DNA of 64,000 bases from Terribacillus saccharophilus. Its GTDB lineage: Bacteria; Bacillota; Bacilli; Bacillales; Amphibacillaceae. Below are positions 26,349 to 33,042 of this stretch, piece after piece. The position numbers and the translations under genes are program-made. The stretch is taken from assembly GCF_002272075.1 (NCBI RefSeq), contig NZ_NPBJ01000032.1:1-64000 (forward strand), read 5' to 3'. Below the pieces are notes generated by a model that made no database searches, was not told the origin of the DNA, and saw nothing but the letters and a program-made list of their open reading frames with translations. Position 1 is the first letter of the stretch. Every line of letters begins with the position of its first letter.

Positions 26349-26438
26349 CTATGGAGCAAACAGTTTATCCCAATATGTAGCAGAGTGTTGGCTGGCTTCC
26401 GGCATCCACTCCCAAGCACCTGCTTTAATCAAGAGTAT
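26349..26438 (-). pseudogene. Possible 3' remnant of a lost gene
   Basis: Reading the minus strand gives a short protein-like tail: GAWEWMPEASQHSATYWDKL, then FAP and a TAG stop at 26349-26351. It has no start codon or ribosome site, and the M20 operon terminator is immediately upstream. The T-rich side of the hairpin at 26251-26275 would suit a gene ending here. The parent family is not recognised. Confidence 0.25.
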
Positions 26439-26447
26439 ATGAAATAA

Positions 26448-26478
26448 TAGACCCGTCAGAAAATTCCTGACGGGTCTA
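26448..26478 (-). terminator. Terminator of the met transporter operon
   Basis: TAGACCCGTCAG and CTGACGGGTCTA arms with a 7-nt loop, T-rich after the stem on the minus strand. It starts 4 nt past the M20 hydrolase stop. Confidence 0.85.
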
Positions 26479-26481
26479 TCT

Positions 26482-27687
26482 TCATTTAACTTGTTTTCGA
26501 GTCTTACTCTCTTCAAAAGCAAGTTTAGCTTGCTTCAGGAGTTCCTTGTCTGTCAGCAACCGGTAACCTGTATGTGCTAATGCTTTGGCTCCTTTTAATA
26601 CGGCTGCATCACCAATTTCAGAACGGGCAGCTTCCCTGAATTCCTCTGTATGGCCAATCAAATCTTCCGGTCCAATTTGAATATAAGGATGCGCAGTCGG
26701 TACCTCATAACTGATATTACCTGTATCAGTCGACCCCCGTCCCTTGCCTTTCTTCAAATGAACATACTCTCCTACATTCTCCAATTCTTCCTTGAGCACC
26801 TGGTCCAGCACCGAATTCAGGACAAAATCCTTCACTTCATTTTGGAATCTCTCTATCTTGACGCTAGCTCCAGTAGCTAATGCCGCCCCTTGAGCAATAT
26901 TCCTAACTTTCTCGGAAACAGCTTGTGCTTTTGTCCACGTTTCTGCCCGGATGAAGAATCTTGCTGAGGCATATTCAGGTACGATATTCGGTGCGTCTCC
27001 ACCGTTTGGAATGATGCCATGTATGCGTATGTCCTGCGGAAGATGCTGCCGTAATGCATTTATTCCATTGAAAAGCTGGATGACGGCATCCAATGCATTG
27101 ATTCCTTTATCTGGTGAACCTGAAGCGTGAGCTGGTTTTCCGTAGAAATGAAAATCAAGCGGATCGACAGCAAGAAATTCACCAGTAACACTCGTTCTGC
27201 CAGAAGGATGAATGATTAAAGCAGCATCAATACCTTTCAGCAACCCATGTTTTACAAAGCTTCCTTTGGCACTGCCGTTTGGTCCGCCTTCCTCAGCAGG
27301 TGTGCCGAGAACCGCTACACTACCGCCTGTCTGGTCCAATATTTCTGCCAATGCGATGCCAGCTGCCGTACTAGTGGTGCCGATAATATTGTGGCCGCAA
27401 GCATGCCCGATGCCCGGCAATGCATCATATTCGGCGAGGAAAGCGATACGGGGACCTGGTTTACCGCTATCCTTCAACGCATAAAATGCTGTCTCATGCC
27501 CTGCTACTCCTTTATCTACCTGAAATCCCGCTTCTTCCAGCAATGCAGTAAGCGTTTCACTGGCAAAAAACTCCTGGTTGCCGATTTCCGGTTTAGCATG
27601 GATGGCCTGACTTGTCTGGATATACTTTTCCCCATTTGCGTCTAAATGCAGCGCAACTCGGCTAACCTCGGTGACAGATTTACTCAT
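26482..27687 (-). CDS. M20-family amidohydrolase in the riboswitch operon
   Basis: Metallo-amidohydrolase of 401 residues of the M20D group (aminoacylase / AbgB / PM20D2-like). The metal site and core appear as LAEYDALPGIGHACGHNIIG, PAEEGGPNG with the catalytic glutamate, and the dimerisation-domain sequence KPAHASGSPDKGINALDA. There is no signal peptide, so it acts inside the cell. It lies 3 nt after metQ, the last gene of metN-metI-metQ. By inference it frees methionine or another sulfur amino acid from an N-acyl or dipeptide form taken up by this transporter. Family certain; substrate open. Confidence 0.88.
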   Translation of the reverse strand: MSKSVTEVSRVALHLDANGEKYIQTSQAIHAKPEIGNQEFFASETLTALLEEAGFQVDKGVAGHETAFYALKDSGKPGPRIAFLAEYDALPGIGHACGHNIIGTTSTAAGIALAEILDQTGGSVAVLGTPAEEGGPNGSAKGSFVKHGLLKGIDAALIIHPSGRTSVTGEFLAVDPLDFHFYGKPAHASGSPDKGINALDAVIQLFNGINALRQHLPQDIRIHGIIPNGGDAPNIVPEYASARFFIRAETWTKAQAVSEKVRNIAQGAALATGASVKIERFQNEVKDFVLNSVLDQVLKEELENVGEYVHLKKGKGRGSTDTGNISYEVPTAHPYIQIGPEDLIGHTEEFREAARSEIGDAAVLKGAKALAHTGYRLLTDKELLKQAKLAFEESKTRKQVK

Positions 27688-27690
27688 ATC

Positions 27691-28548
27691 TCATTCCTCC
27701 TGTAGTCTTTTCAGATGCTTTTGCAATTCTTCTTTCGGCACATCAACTACGATAGAGCCACCACTCGTATCCTTATCTACTGCTTCCTTCACTGCTTCAT
27801 CCTGATATAGTTCGACAATTTTCTGGTACGTCTCATTATTTTCATCATCTTTGTTTACCGCGAAAACATTTACAAACGGTGTGATGCTATCATCATTAGC
27901 ATTCTCTAGATAAATCGGATCGTCTTTCGGATTAAGACCTGCCTGACCTGCAATCCCATTATTGATAAAAGATACTGCTACATCTGGCAGTACACGTGGT
28001 GTTTGCTGCGCAACAACAGGTACAATCTCAATATTCTTCGGATTCTCTACTATCTTGGAAGGATCTCCGAATTGGCCAAAATCATCCGCTAATTTGATTA
28101 CGCCAGCTGCTTCCAAAGCTCGCAGCGATCTAGCTTGGTTGGACGGATCATCCGGGATAGCAATCTTGTCGCCTTCCTTCAATTCATCAAGGCTATCTAT
28201 TTTCTCTGAATAGGCTCCGATTGGGGCAATGACTGTCGAACCGATTGGCACGATAGTATCACCATTTTCTTTGGCATATTGACTTAGGAAGGCGATATGC
28301 TGGAATGAGTTCATGTCGATTTCACCGTTCGCCAATGCTTGGTTTGGCAATGTATAGTCGGAGAATTCTACAAGTTCGATATTGATTCCCTCTTCCTTCG
28401 CCTTTTCTTTCAATATCGGCCATTGGTCACCATCAGACCCTGTCACACCGATTTTAACTGTTTGACTGCCATCTGCTGAGCTACTTCCGCATGCTGCAAG
28501 GATAAACAAAAAGACTAACGAAACAATTCCTAGTAGAGCTTTTTTCAC
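27691..28548 (-). CDS. metQ: Methionine-type substrate-binding lipoprotein
   Basis: NlpA/MetQ-family binding protein of about 285 residues. The N-terminal KKALLG stretch and hydrophobic core end in the lipobox ILAACGSSS, so it is a membrane-anchored lipoprotein. The family segments VKIGVTGSDGDQWPIL, EIDMNSFQHIAFL and IAIPDDPSNQARSLRALEAAG are present. The start is the GTG at 28548, 9 nt after AAGGAG and just past the metI stop; longer starts overlap that site. It binds methionine (D or L) or a relative and hands it to MetI. Confidence 0.92.
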   Translation of the reverse strand: MKKALLGIVSLVFLFILAACGSSSADGSQTVKIGVTGSDGDQWPILKEKAKEEGINIELVEFSDYTLPNQALANGEIDMNSFQHIAFLSQYAKENGDTIVPIGSTVIAPIGAYSEKIDSLDELKEGDKIAIPDDPSNQARSLRALEAAGVIKLADDFGQFGDPSKIVENPKNIEIVPVVAQQTPRVLPDVAVSFINNGIAGQAGLNPKDDPIYLENANDDSITPFVNVFAVNKDDENNETYQKIVELYQDEAVKEAVDKDTSGGSIVVDVPKEELQKHLKRLQEE

Positions 28549-28553
28549 GTCAA

Positions 28554-29216
28554 TCATCTCCTTAAGATTTTTCTGGAAAGTGTATTGCCGACCCATTGGG
28601 CAAGCTGGACAAGCACAATTAAAATAACGACTGTAACAATCATGACGCTCGTATCAAATCGCTGATATCCATATGTCATCGCCACATGGCCGAGACCCCC
28701 TCCGCCGACAGTTCCTGCCATTGCGGAGAAATCAATCAGACTGATTGTAATGAACGTCAATCCGAGAACGAGCGGACCGAGTGCTTCCGGAATCAGTATC
28801 GTATAAATGATCTGAAGCGGACTAGCTCCCATGGCCTTGGCAGCTTCGATGACACCAGGATCGATACTTATGAAGTTGTTTTCCACAACCCGAGCGATGC
28901 TGAATGCTGCTGCTATGCTCATCGGAAAAATAGCTGCCCATGTTCCGATGGTCGTGCCAATCACCTCTCTGGTCAGCGGACTAATCGCAACTAAAAAGAT
29001 AATGAAGGGGATCGGACGGATAATGTTGATTAGAAAATTAATAATTTGATAAAGAAAAGCATTTTCCAAGATGTTTCCTTTTCGTGTTACAAAAAGTAAA
29101 AGACCGATAATAATACCGAAAATTGAACCAATCACCAAAGTGACAGCTACCATCAGGATCGTCTGACCTGTTGCTTCGACGATTCGCGGCCAAAATGTCT
29201 GCCAATCTACGCCCAT
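28554..29216 (-). CDS. metI: Methionine ABC transporter permease
   Basis: MetI/MetP-type permease of 220 residues with five predicted membrane helices. The cytoplasmic coupling loop is VIEAAKAMGASPLQIIYTILIPEALG, and FSAMAGTVGGGGLGHVAMTYGYQRF is the typical C-terminal membrane segment. The ATG overlaps the metN end by 10 nt, behind GAGGTGGACG. With MetN and MetQ it forms an importer of the methionine-uptake family. Confidence 0.94.
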   Translation of the reverse strand: MGVDWQTFWPRIVEATGQTILMVAVTLVIGSIFGIIIGLLLFVTRKGNILENAFLYQIINFLINIIRPIPFIIFLVAISPLTREVIGTTIGTWAAIFPMSIAAAFSIARVVENNFISIDPGVIEAAKAMGASPLQIIYTILIPEALGPLVLGLTFITISLIDFSAMAGTVGGGGLGHVAMTYGYQRFDTSVMIVTVVILIVLVQLAQWVGNTLSRKILRR

Positions 29217-30232
29217 GTTACGTCCACCTCCTCTATTTGTACGATTTCATTCAATTCTTCCACTGCATTGGCCGTTTTCCCAACGTCTCCATCAAAGCTA
29301 ACAAGTAAGTTTCCGTAGAATTTAGCCTGAATCTCTTGGACGGAACCATAGACGATGTTCACGTCAATATCGTGCTTCCTTGTTACCCGGGATAAGACAG
29401 GATCGCTCGCAACCTCTCCTTTAAAGATGATCCGGTACAGTTGCTTCCCGCCTTTTTGTCTCCACTCATCCAATAGTGACGGAGAAGGAAGATCCTGCTG
29501 CACGGAACGGATGAAACGCTTCGTCGTCTGATGGGCAGGACTTGTGAATGTATCGAATACTCCTCCTGATTCTATGACCTCTCCATCCTCCATAACAGCA
29601 ACCTTGTCGCAGATTGACTGAATCACATGCATTTCATGGGTAATCAGTAGAATTGTGATGCCGAATTCCTTATTTACCTTTTTCAGAAGTCGGAGTATCT
29701 CCCCGGTTGTATCAGGATCCAACGCTGAGGTTGCTTCGTCACAAATCAAAATATCCGGCGAAGTAGCTAGCGCCCTAGCAATGCCCACTCGCTGCTTTTG
29801 TCCTCCCGACAGCTGTTCCGGATAATCCTTTGCTTTATCCGACAGTCCAACGAAGCGGAGAAGTTCTTCTACTCTCTCTTTTATTTTTGCTCGCGGCATT
29901 TTTGCCAGTTTCAAAGGATAAGCAACATTACCAGCAACAGTCCGCGAGGTTAACAGATTGAAATTCTGAAAGATCATCCCTATCCTGCGGCGTACTTTCC
30001 TGACCTCAGTTGGGCGAAGACTAGCTAAATCCACACCTTGCACTTCCACAGCTCCAGCCGTCGGGTTCTCCAGCACATTCACTAGCCGTAACAATGTACT
30101 TTTACCTGCTCCGCTGAAGCCGATAATGCCGAATATTTCTCCTTCCTCGATTGTCAGATTCACATTTCGGACAGCATGCACCTCCCGTTTTCCGATTGTA
30201 AAAGTCTTAGATACATCCTTGAACGTAATCAT
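29207..30232 (-). CDS. metN: Methionine ABC transporter ATP-binding protein
   Basis: ATPase of about 341 residues. Walker A is GFSGAGKSTLLR, the signature is LSGGQKQRVGIARAL, Walker B is ILICDEATSALDP and the switch histidine is in LLITHEMHV. The C-terminal NIL domain (about 265-341) is the ligand-sensing ACT-like domain by which methionine inhibits transport in MetN proteins. The ATG at 30232 lies 8 nt after GGGAGG; upstream in-frame starts fall on or before that site. It is the first gene of metN-metI-metQ-M20 and is directly behind a SAM-I riboswitch. Confidence 0.94.
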   Translation of the reverse strand: MITFKDVSKTFTIGKREVHAVRNVNLTIEEGEIFGIIGFSGAGKSTLLRLVNVLENPTAGAVEVQGVDLASLRPTEVRKVRRRIGMIFQNFNLLTSRTVAGNVAYPLKLAKMPRAKIKERVEELLRFVGLSDKAKDYPEQLSGGQKQRVGIARALATSPDILICDEATSALDPDTTGEILRLLKKVNKEFGITILLITHEMHVIQSICDKVAVMEDGEVIESGGVFDTFTSPAHQTTKRFIRSVQQDLPSPSLLDEWRQKGGKQLYRIIFKGEVASDPVLSRVTRKHDIDVNIVYGSVQEIQAKFYGNLLVSFDGDVGKTANAVEELNEIVQIEEVDVTWA

Positions 30233-30257
30233 CACTTTTCCTCCCATCAACGCAAAA

Positions 30258-30294
30258 GAGCCCTCTTTTTCCTTATCCAGAAAAAAGAGGGCTC
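30258..30294 (-). terminator. Riboswitch-controlled terminator
   Basis: GAGCCCTCTTTTT and AAAAAAGAGGGCTC arms form a long hairpin, followed on the minus strand by TTTT, 26 nt before the metN start. This is the expected SAM-bound 'off' structure of the S-box leader. Confidence 0.85.
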
Positions 30295-30311
30295 CACGTA
30301 TGAAACTTCCT

Positions 30312-30424
30312 CATTCTCATCTTCCAAACGCTCATAGGCGTTTGCAGGAATTGGCACGGTATTTGTGTAAACCCGTTGCCGAGACGTCATAGGGCCTGAT
30401 CCCTCGGTCTCTCTGGATAAGAAT
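30312..30424 (-). ncRNA. SAM-I (S-box) riboswitch aptamer
   Basis: Read on the minus strand the element opens with CTTATCCAGAGAGACCGAGG. It then holds GGATCAGGCCCTATGA and CGGCAACGGG, followed by GTGCCAATTCCTGCAAACG, and closes with GATGAGAA. These are the conserved blocks of the S-box in the right order and spacing. A terminator hairpin follows. When S-adenosylmethionine is plentiful, transcription should stop before metN; when it is scarce the transporter and hydrolase are made. This sets the operon's biological theme as methionine or sulfur supply. Confidence 0.95.
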
Positions 30425-30457
30425 AAAACAAGTATGTAGTTGTAAGATTTGATTACC

Positions 30458-30486
30458 ATGTTATGGGTTTTCCAATAGAATGTCAA
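30458..30486 (-). promoter_or_regulatory. Sigma-A promoter of the riboswitch operon
   Basis: On the minus strand a -35 TTGACA (30481-30486) and a -10 TAACAT (30458-30463) are separated by exactly 17 nt, placing the start about 25 nt before the S-box aptamer. Confidence 0.7.
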
Positions 30487-30525
30487 TTCATTTTTTGAAA
30501 ATCTTTTTTTCTTCTTCCCTTGTCG

Positions 30526-30558
30526 AATAAAAAAAGGCTGCTTACACGCAGCCTTTCA
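30526..30558 (-). terminator. Terminator after the EAL coding region
   Basis: AAAGGCTGC and GCAGCCTTT arms (30533-30541, 30548-30556) with a TTACAC loop and a run of T residues on the minus strand. Confidence 0.8.
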
Positions 30559-30596
30559 AACATAGTATAATGCTTGTCAAAAGTCACTCTTAGGAT

Positions 30597-31730
30597 TTAC
30601 AGCCACTTCGAACGAAATAACACGGCCTCCGTCGGCTTCCCAATCAAATATCCCTGCACTAACGCACAGCCATTTTCCTTTAGAAATTCAAGCTGTTCCT
30701 GTTCCTCGACACCTTCAGCAACCACGTCCAGATCGAGTTGCTTTGCCATAAGTAAAATCGTTTCAACCAACACTTTATTATTTCGATTGTGCATCATATC
30801 GCAGACAAAAGCACGATCGATTTTCAATGTATGAACAGGCAGGCGCTGGATGTACTGAAGAGAGCTGTAACCTGTCCCAAAATCATCGATGCTGATACGA
30901 ATACCAAGCTGCTTGATATGCTCCAGAACAGCTATAGCATAGGAGTCACTAAATGGGATATTTTCTGTGATTTCCAATTCCAGATAAGCCGGGTCCATCT
31001 CATATTCACGCAGTGCATCCTCTAATTCTGCGAGAAAATCGGGATGAAGGAATTGATTGACAGAAATATTAACAGCAAGGCTAATCGGTTCATACTCTTG
31101 TGTTTTCCAGCAGCTCCATTGTCTGCACACTTCTCGGATCATCCATCTTCCAAGAGGTATAATGAAACGTGATTCCTCAGCAAGCGGAATGAATGTATTG
31201 GGAAACAGCAGCCCTCGCTCCGGATGCTCCCAGCGCATCAATACCTCCGCACCAGAAACAGTATTTGTATCTATACGATATAGCGGCTGAAAGTGAAGCT
31301 GGAACTCTCCTCTTTCCAGTCCATACCGCATCTCTTTCTCCAGCTCGAGCTTGGATTGTTCTGCAGGGAGGTACGTCTCATCATAGAATAGCCAACGCTT
31401 TCCGTGACTTTTCTTTGCTGCATACATGGCAGTATCTGCTTTAATAGTCAATAGTTCGACATCTTCGGCATGCTGCGGATAAAGACTAATTCCGATACTT
31501 GCAGAAACAAATACTTCCTTTCCATGGAGATAAAACACCTGTTCAAGTGATTGAATTAATTCACATACAGTTCTTTCTATCTCAGGAATCTTCGTAATAG
31601 GCAACAGAATAAGGAATTCATCTCCACCTTGGCGGAACACCTTTGCTCCTGACACGAGATTCCCTTGCAATCGTTCTGCCACCTTTCTCAGCAGCATGTC
31701 CCCGGCACCATGATTCATCGTGTCATTCAC
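30597..31730 (-). CDS. C-terminal part: GGDEF active site plus EAL phosphodiesterase
   Basis: The 377-codon portion after the amber codon. It carries the canonical diguanylate cyclase signature RQGGDEF and a complete EAL domain: EVLMRW (the EAL triad reads EVL, keeping the metal-binding glutamate), ELEITEN, IDDFGTGYSSL, LKIDRAFV and VVAEGVEEQEQL. If made alone it would lack the first third of the GGDEF fold but could keep phosphodiesterase activity. Its first codon would be a GTG with no ribosome site, so separate expression is doubtful. Confidence 0.5.
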   Translation of the reverse strand: MNDTMNHGAGDMLLRKVAERLQGNLVSGAKVFRQGGDEFLILLPITKIPEIERTVCELIQSLEQVFYLHGKEVFVSASIGISLYPQHAEDVELLTIKADTAMYAAKKSHGKRWLFYDETYLPAEQSKLELEKEMRYGLERGEFQLHFQPLYRIDTNTVSGAEVLMRWEHPERGLLFPNTFIPLAEESRFIIPLGRWMIREVCRQWSCWKTQEYEPISLAVNISVNQFLHPDFLAELEDALREYEMDPAYLELEITENIPFSDSYAIAVLEHIKQLGIRISIDDFGTGYSSLQYIQRLPVHTLKIDRAFVCDMMHNRNNKVLVETILLMAKQLDLDVVAEGVEEQEQLEFLKENGCALVQGYLIGKPTEAVLFRSKWL

Positions 31731-32930
31731 CTATTTGAAATGATCCATATCCAAAAAGAGCAAGGAAAAACCGCTTTCGTTCGTCTTTACCCATTCTGAA
31801 GCTATCCGATCAAATTCACGACGGTTCGGGAGCCCTGTCAGCGGATCATGAGCAGCAAGGAATTCCGTTCGTTCGATGGAAGCTTCCAATTCTTTATTTT
31901 TTTGAAACAGCTCTTCTGTTCGCTCCAATACTTTACCTTCCAGTTCAAGCATGAGCTTTCTATTCTGGAACATTGTATTCATTTGTCGAAAGATGATCAG
32001 TAATGTAGAAACAATACAGCCAAGTGCTATTAAATCAAATCCGCCGCCTCTGGCTACGATGAGCGCAAGTAAAACCAAAACGCTGACATTGGAAAACCAT
32101 AGTCGTGCCGAAAATAGCGGCGTGCTTGCAGTTCGGGATTCCTGCCGGCTCAGTGCATCAAGATCATCCGCAAAGAAAGCTGCACCGCCAATTACAAGCA
32201 AACTTGCTGTCCCGAGCCAGTCAATGGGATGTCCAAAGTAATACATATTTTGTAATGCCAAATACAAAAAGACGGTATCAGAAACCAAAAAGAGCAAAAA
32301 GCCGATACAAATACAGGCTAGTGCCTTTGACAAACGCTGATAACTGAGGGCATTAAATACACAAATCAAGAAAAATAACACTAGCAAATCGCTAGCTGGG
32401 TGACTGATGGCCAAAAGCTGGATGAGAATACCATCCTGCGTTAATTGAAACCAGGTTTGCTTCATCAAAAATTCCCAGCTTAAACAGGCCGCAGCAACGA
32501 TGATGATCACAGCATCATAGACAACTTCGTAAATTGTCACCTCACCCGCTTTTTGTTTGATCAAGTACAGGAACGCCAATAAACTGAAGATAATCGATAC
32601 AACCCATAGAACGTCTGCTGCTGATAACAAGATGTTATTTATTCCAATATTGAAATTGTAAAAATAGGAGCTTACCGTTGCTAATAGGCAGCCCAGCAGC
32701 GCAAAGCCCAGAAACAGCCAAAACCGCCGCACTTGCCGCTCAGCTTCATGATAAGCACGAAAAGCCCAAAATGCCGGCAGACCGGAACCGATGATTGCAA
32801 AGAGACCAGCACCTAGCGCTAGTTCCCGGGGTTCCTGGCGAAATAGAAATAAATAAACTGCAGAAAAAAGCAGGAATAAAAAAACAAAGGTTGTATATGC
32901 TTTGATGTTTCTCTTATTTGACTTCTCCAA
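31731..32930 (-). CDS. N-terminal part: multi-span membrane sensor with truncated GGDEF
   Basis: The 399-codon portion before the amber codon. It starts at TTG, 6 nt after GAAGG. About eight to nine hydrophobic helices (15-290) form a membrane sensor of unknown ligand. A coiled linker (about 305-345, MLELEGKVLERTEELFQKN) leads into the first strands and helix of GGDEF (AAHDPLTGLPNRREFDR, LLFLDMDHFK), ending at the TAG just before the magnesium/GTP-site helix. On its own it cannot make c-di-GMP. Confidence 0.6.
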   Translation of the reverse strand: MEKSNKRNIKAYTTFVFLFLLFSAVYLFLFRQEPRELALGAGLFAIIGSGLPAFWAFRAYHEAERQVRRFWLFLGFALLGCLLATVSSYFYNFNIGINNILLSAADVLWVVSIIFSLLAFLYLIKQKAGEVTIYEVVYDAVIIIVAAACLSWEFLMKQTWFQLTQDGILIQLLAISHPASDLLVLFFLICVFNALSYQRLSKALACICIGFLLFLVSDTVFLYLALQNMYYFGHPIDWLGTASLLVIGGAAFFADDLDALSRQESRTASTPLFSARLWFSNVSVLVLLALIVARGGGFDLIALGCIVSTLLIIFRQMNTMFQNRKLMLELEGKVLERTEELFQKNKELEASIERTEFLAAHDPLTGLPNRREFDRIASEWVKTNESGFSLLFLDMDHFK

Positions 32931-33007
32931 CTGCAGCCTTCTCTCTTGATAGATTGAAATAGTAGCTAAAGTATACGATAACCAAGCATGTTTTCCTATA
33001 CAGCAAA

Positions 33008-33040
33008 ATAAAAAAGTCGCATCAAAAATGCGACTTTTAC
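33008..33040 (-). terminator. Terminator after the alpha-galactosidase gene
   Basis: AAAAGTCGCAT and ATGCGACTTTT arms with a CAAAA loop. It abuts the stop codon. Confidence 0.88.
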
Positions 33041-33042
33041 TG

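Larger units (their letters stand above)
30597..32930 (-). pseudogene. Membrane GGDEF-EAL protein gene split by an in-frame amber codon
   Basis: Read through a single TAG at 31731-31733, this is one continuous frame of about 777 codons: a membrane region (about 1-300), then GGDEF (about 350-515) and EAL (about 520-777) domains for c-di-GMP synthesis and breakdown. The interruption falls at ...FLDMDHFK-TAG-VNDTMNHGAGD, exactly where intact GGDEF proteins read 'FK(Q/K)VND'. The rest is undamaged, so the break is recent, or the stop is read through, or it is a sequencing error. A two-protein interpretation would need initiation at the GTG next to the TAG, where no ribosome site is seen. Confidence 0.75.
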
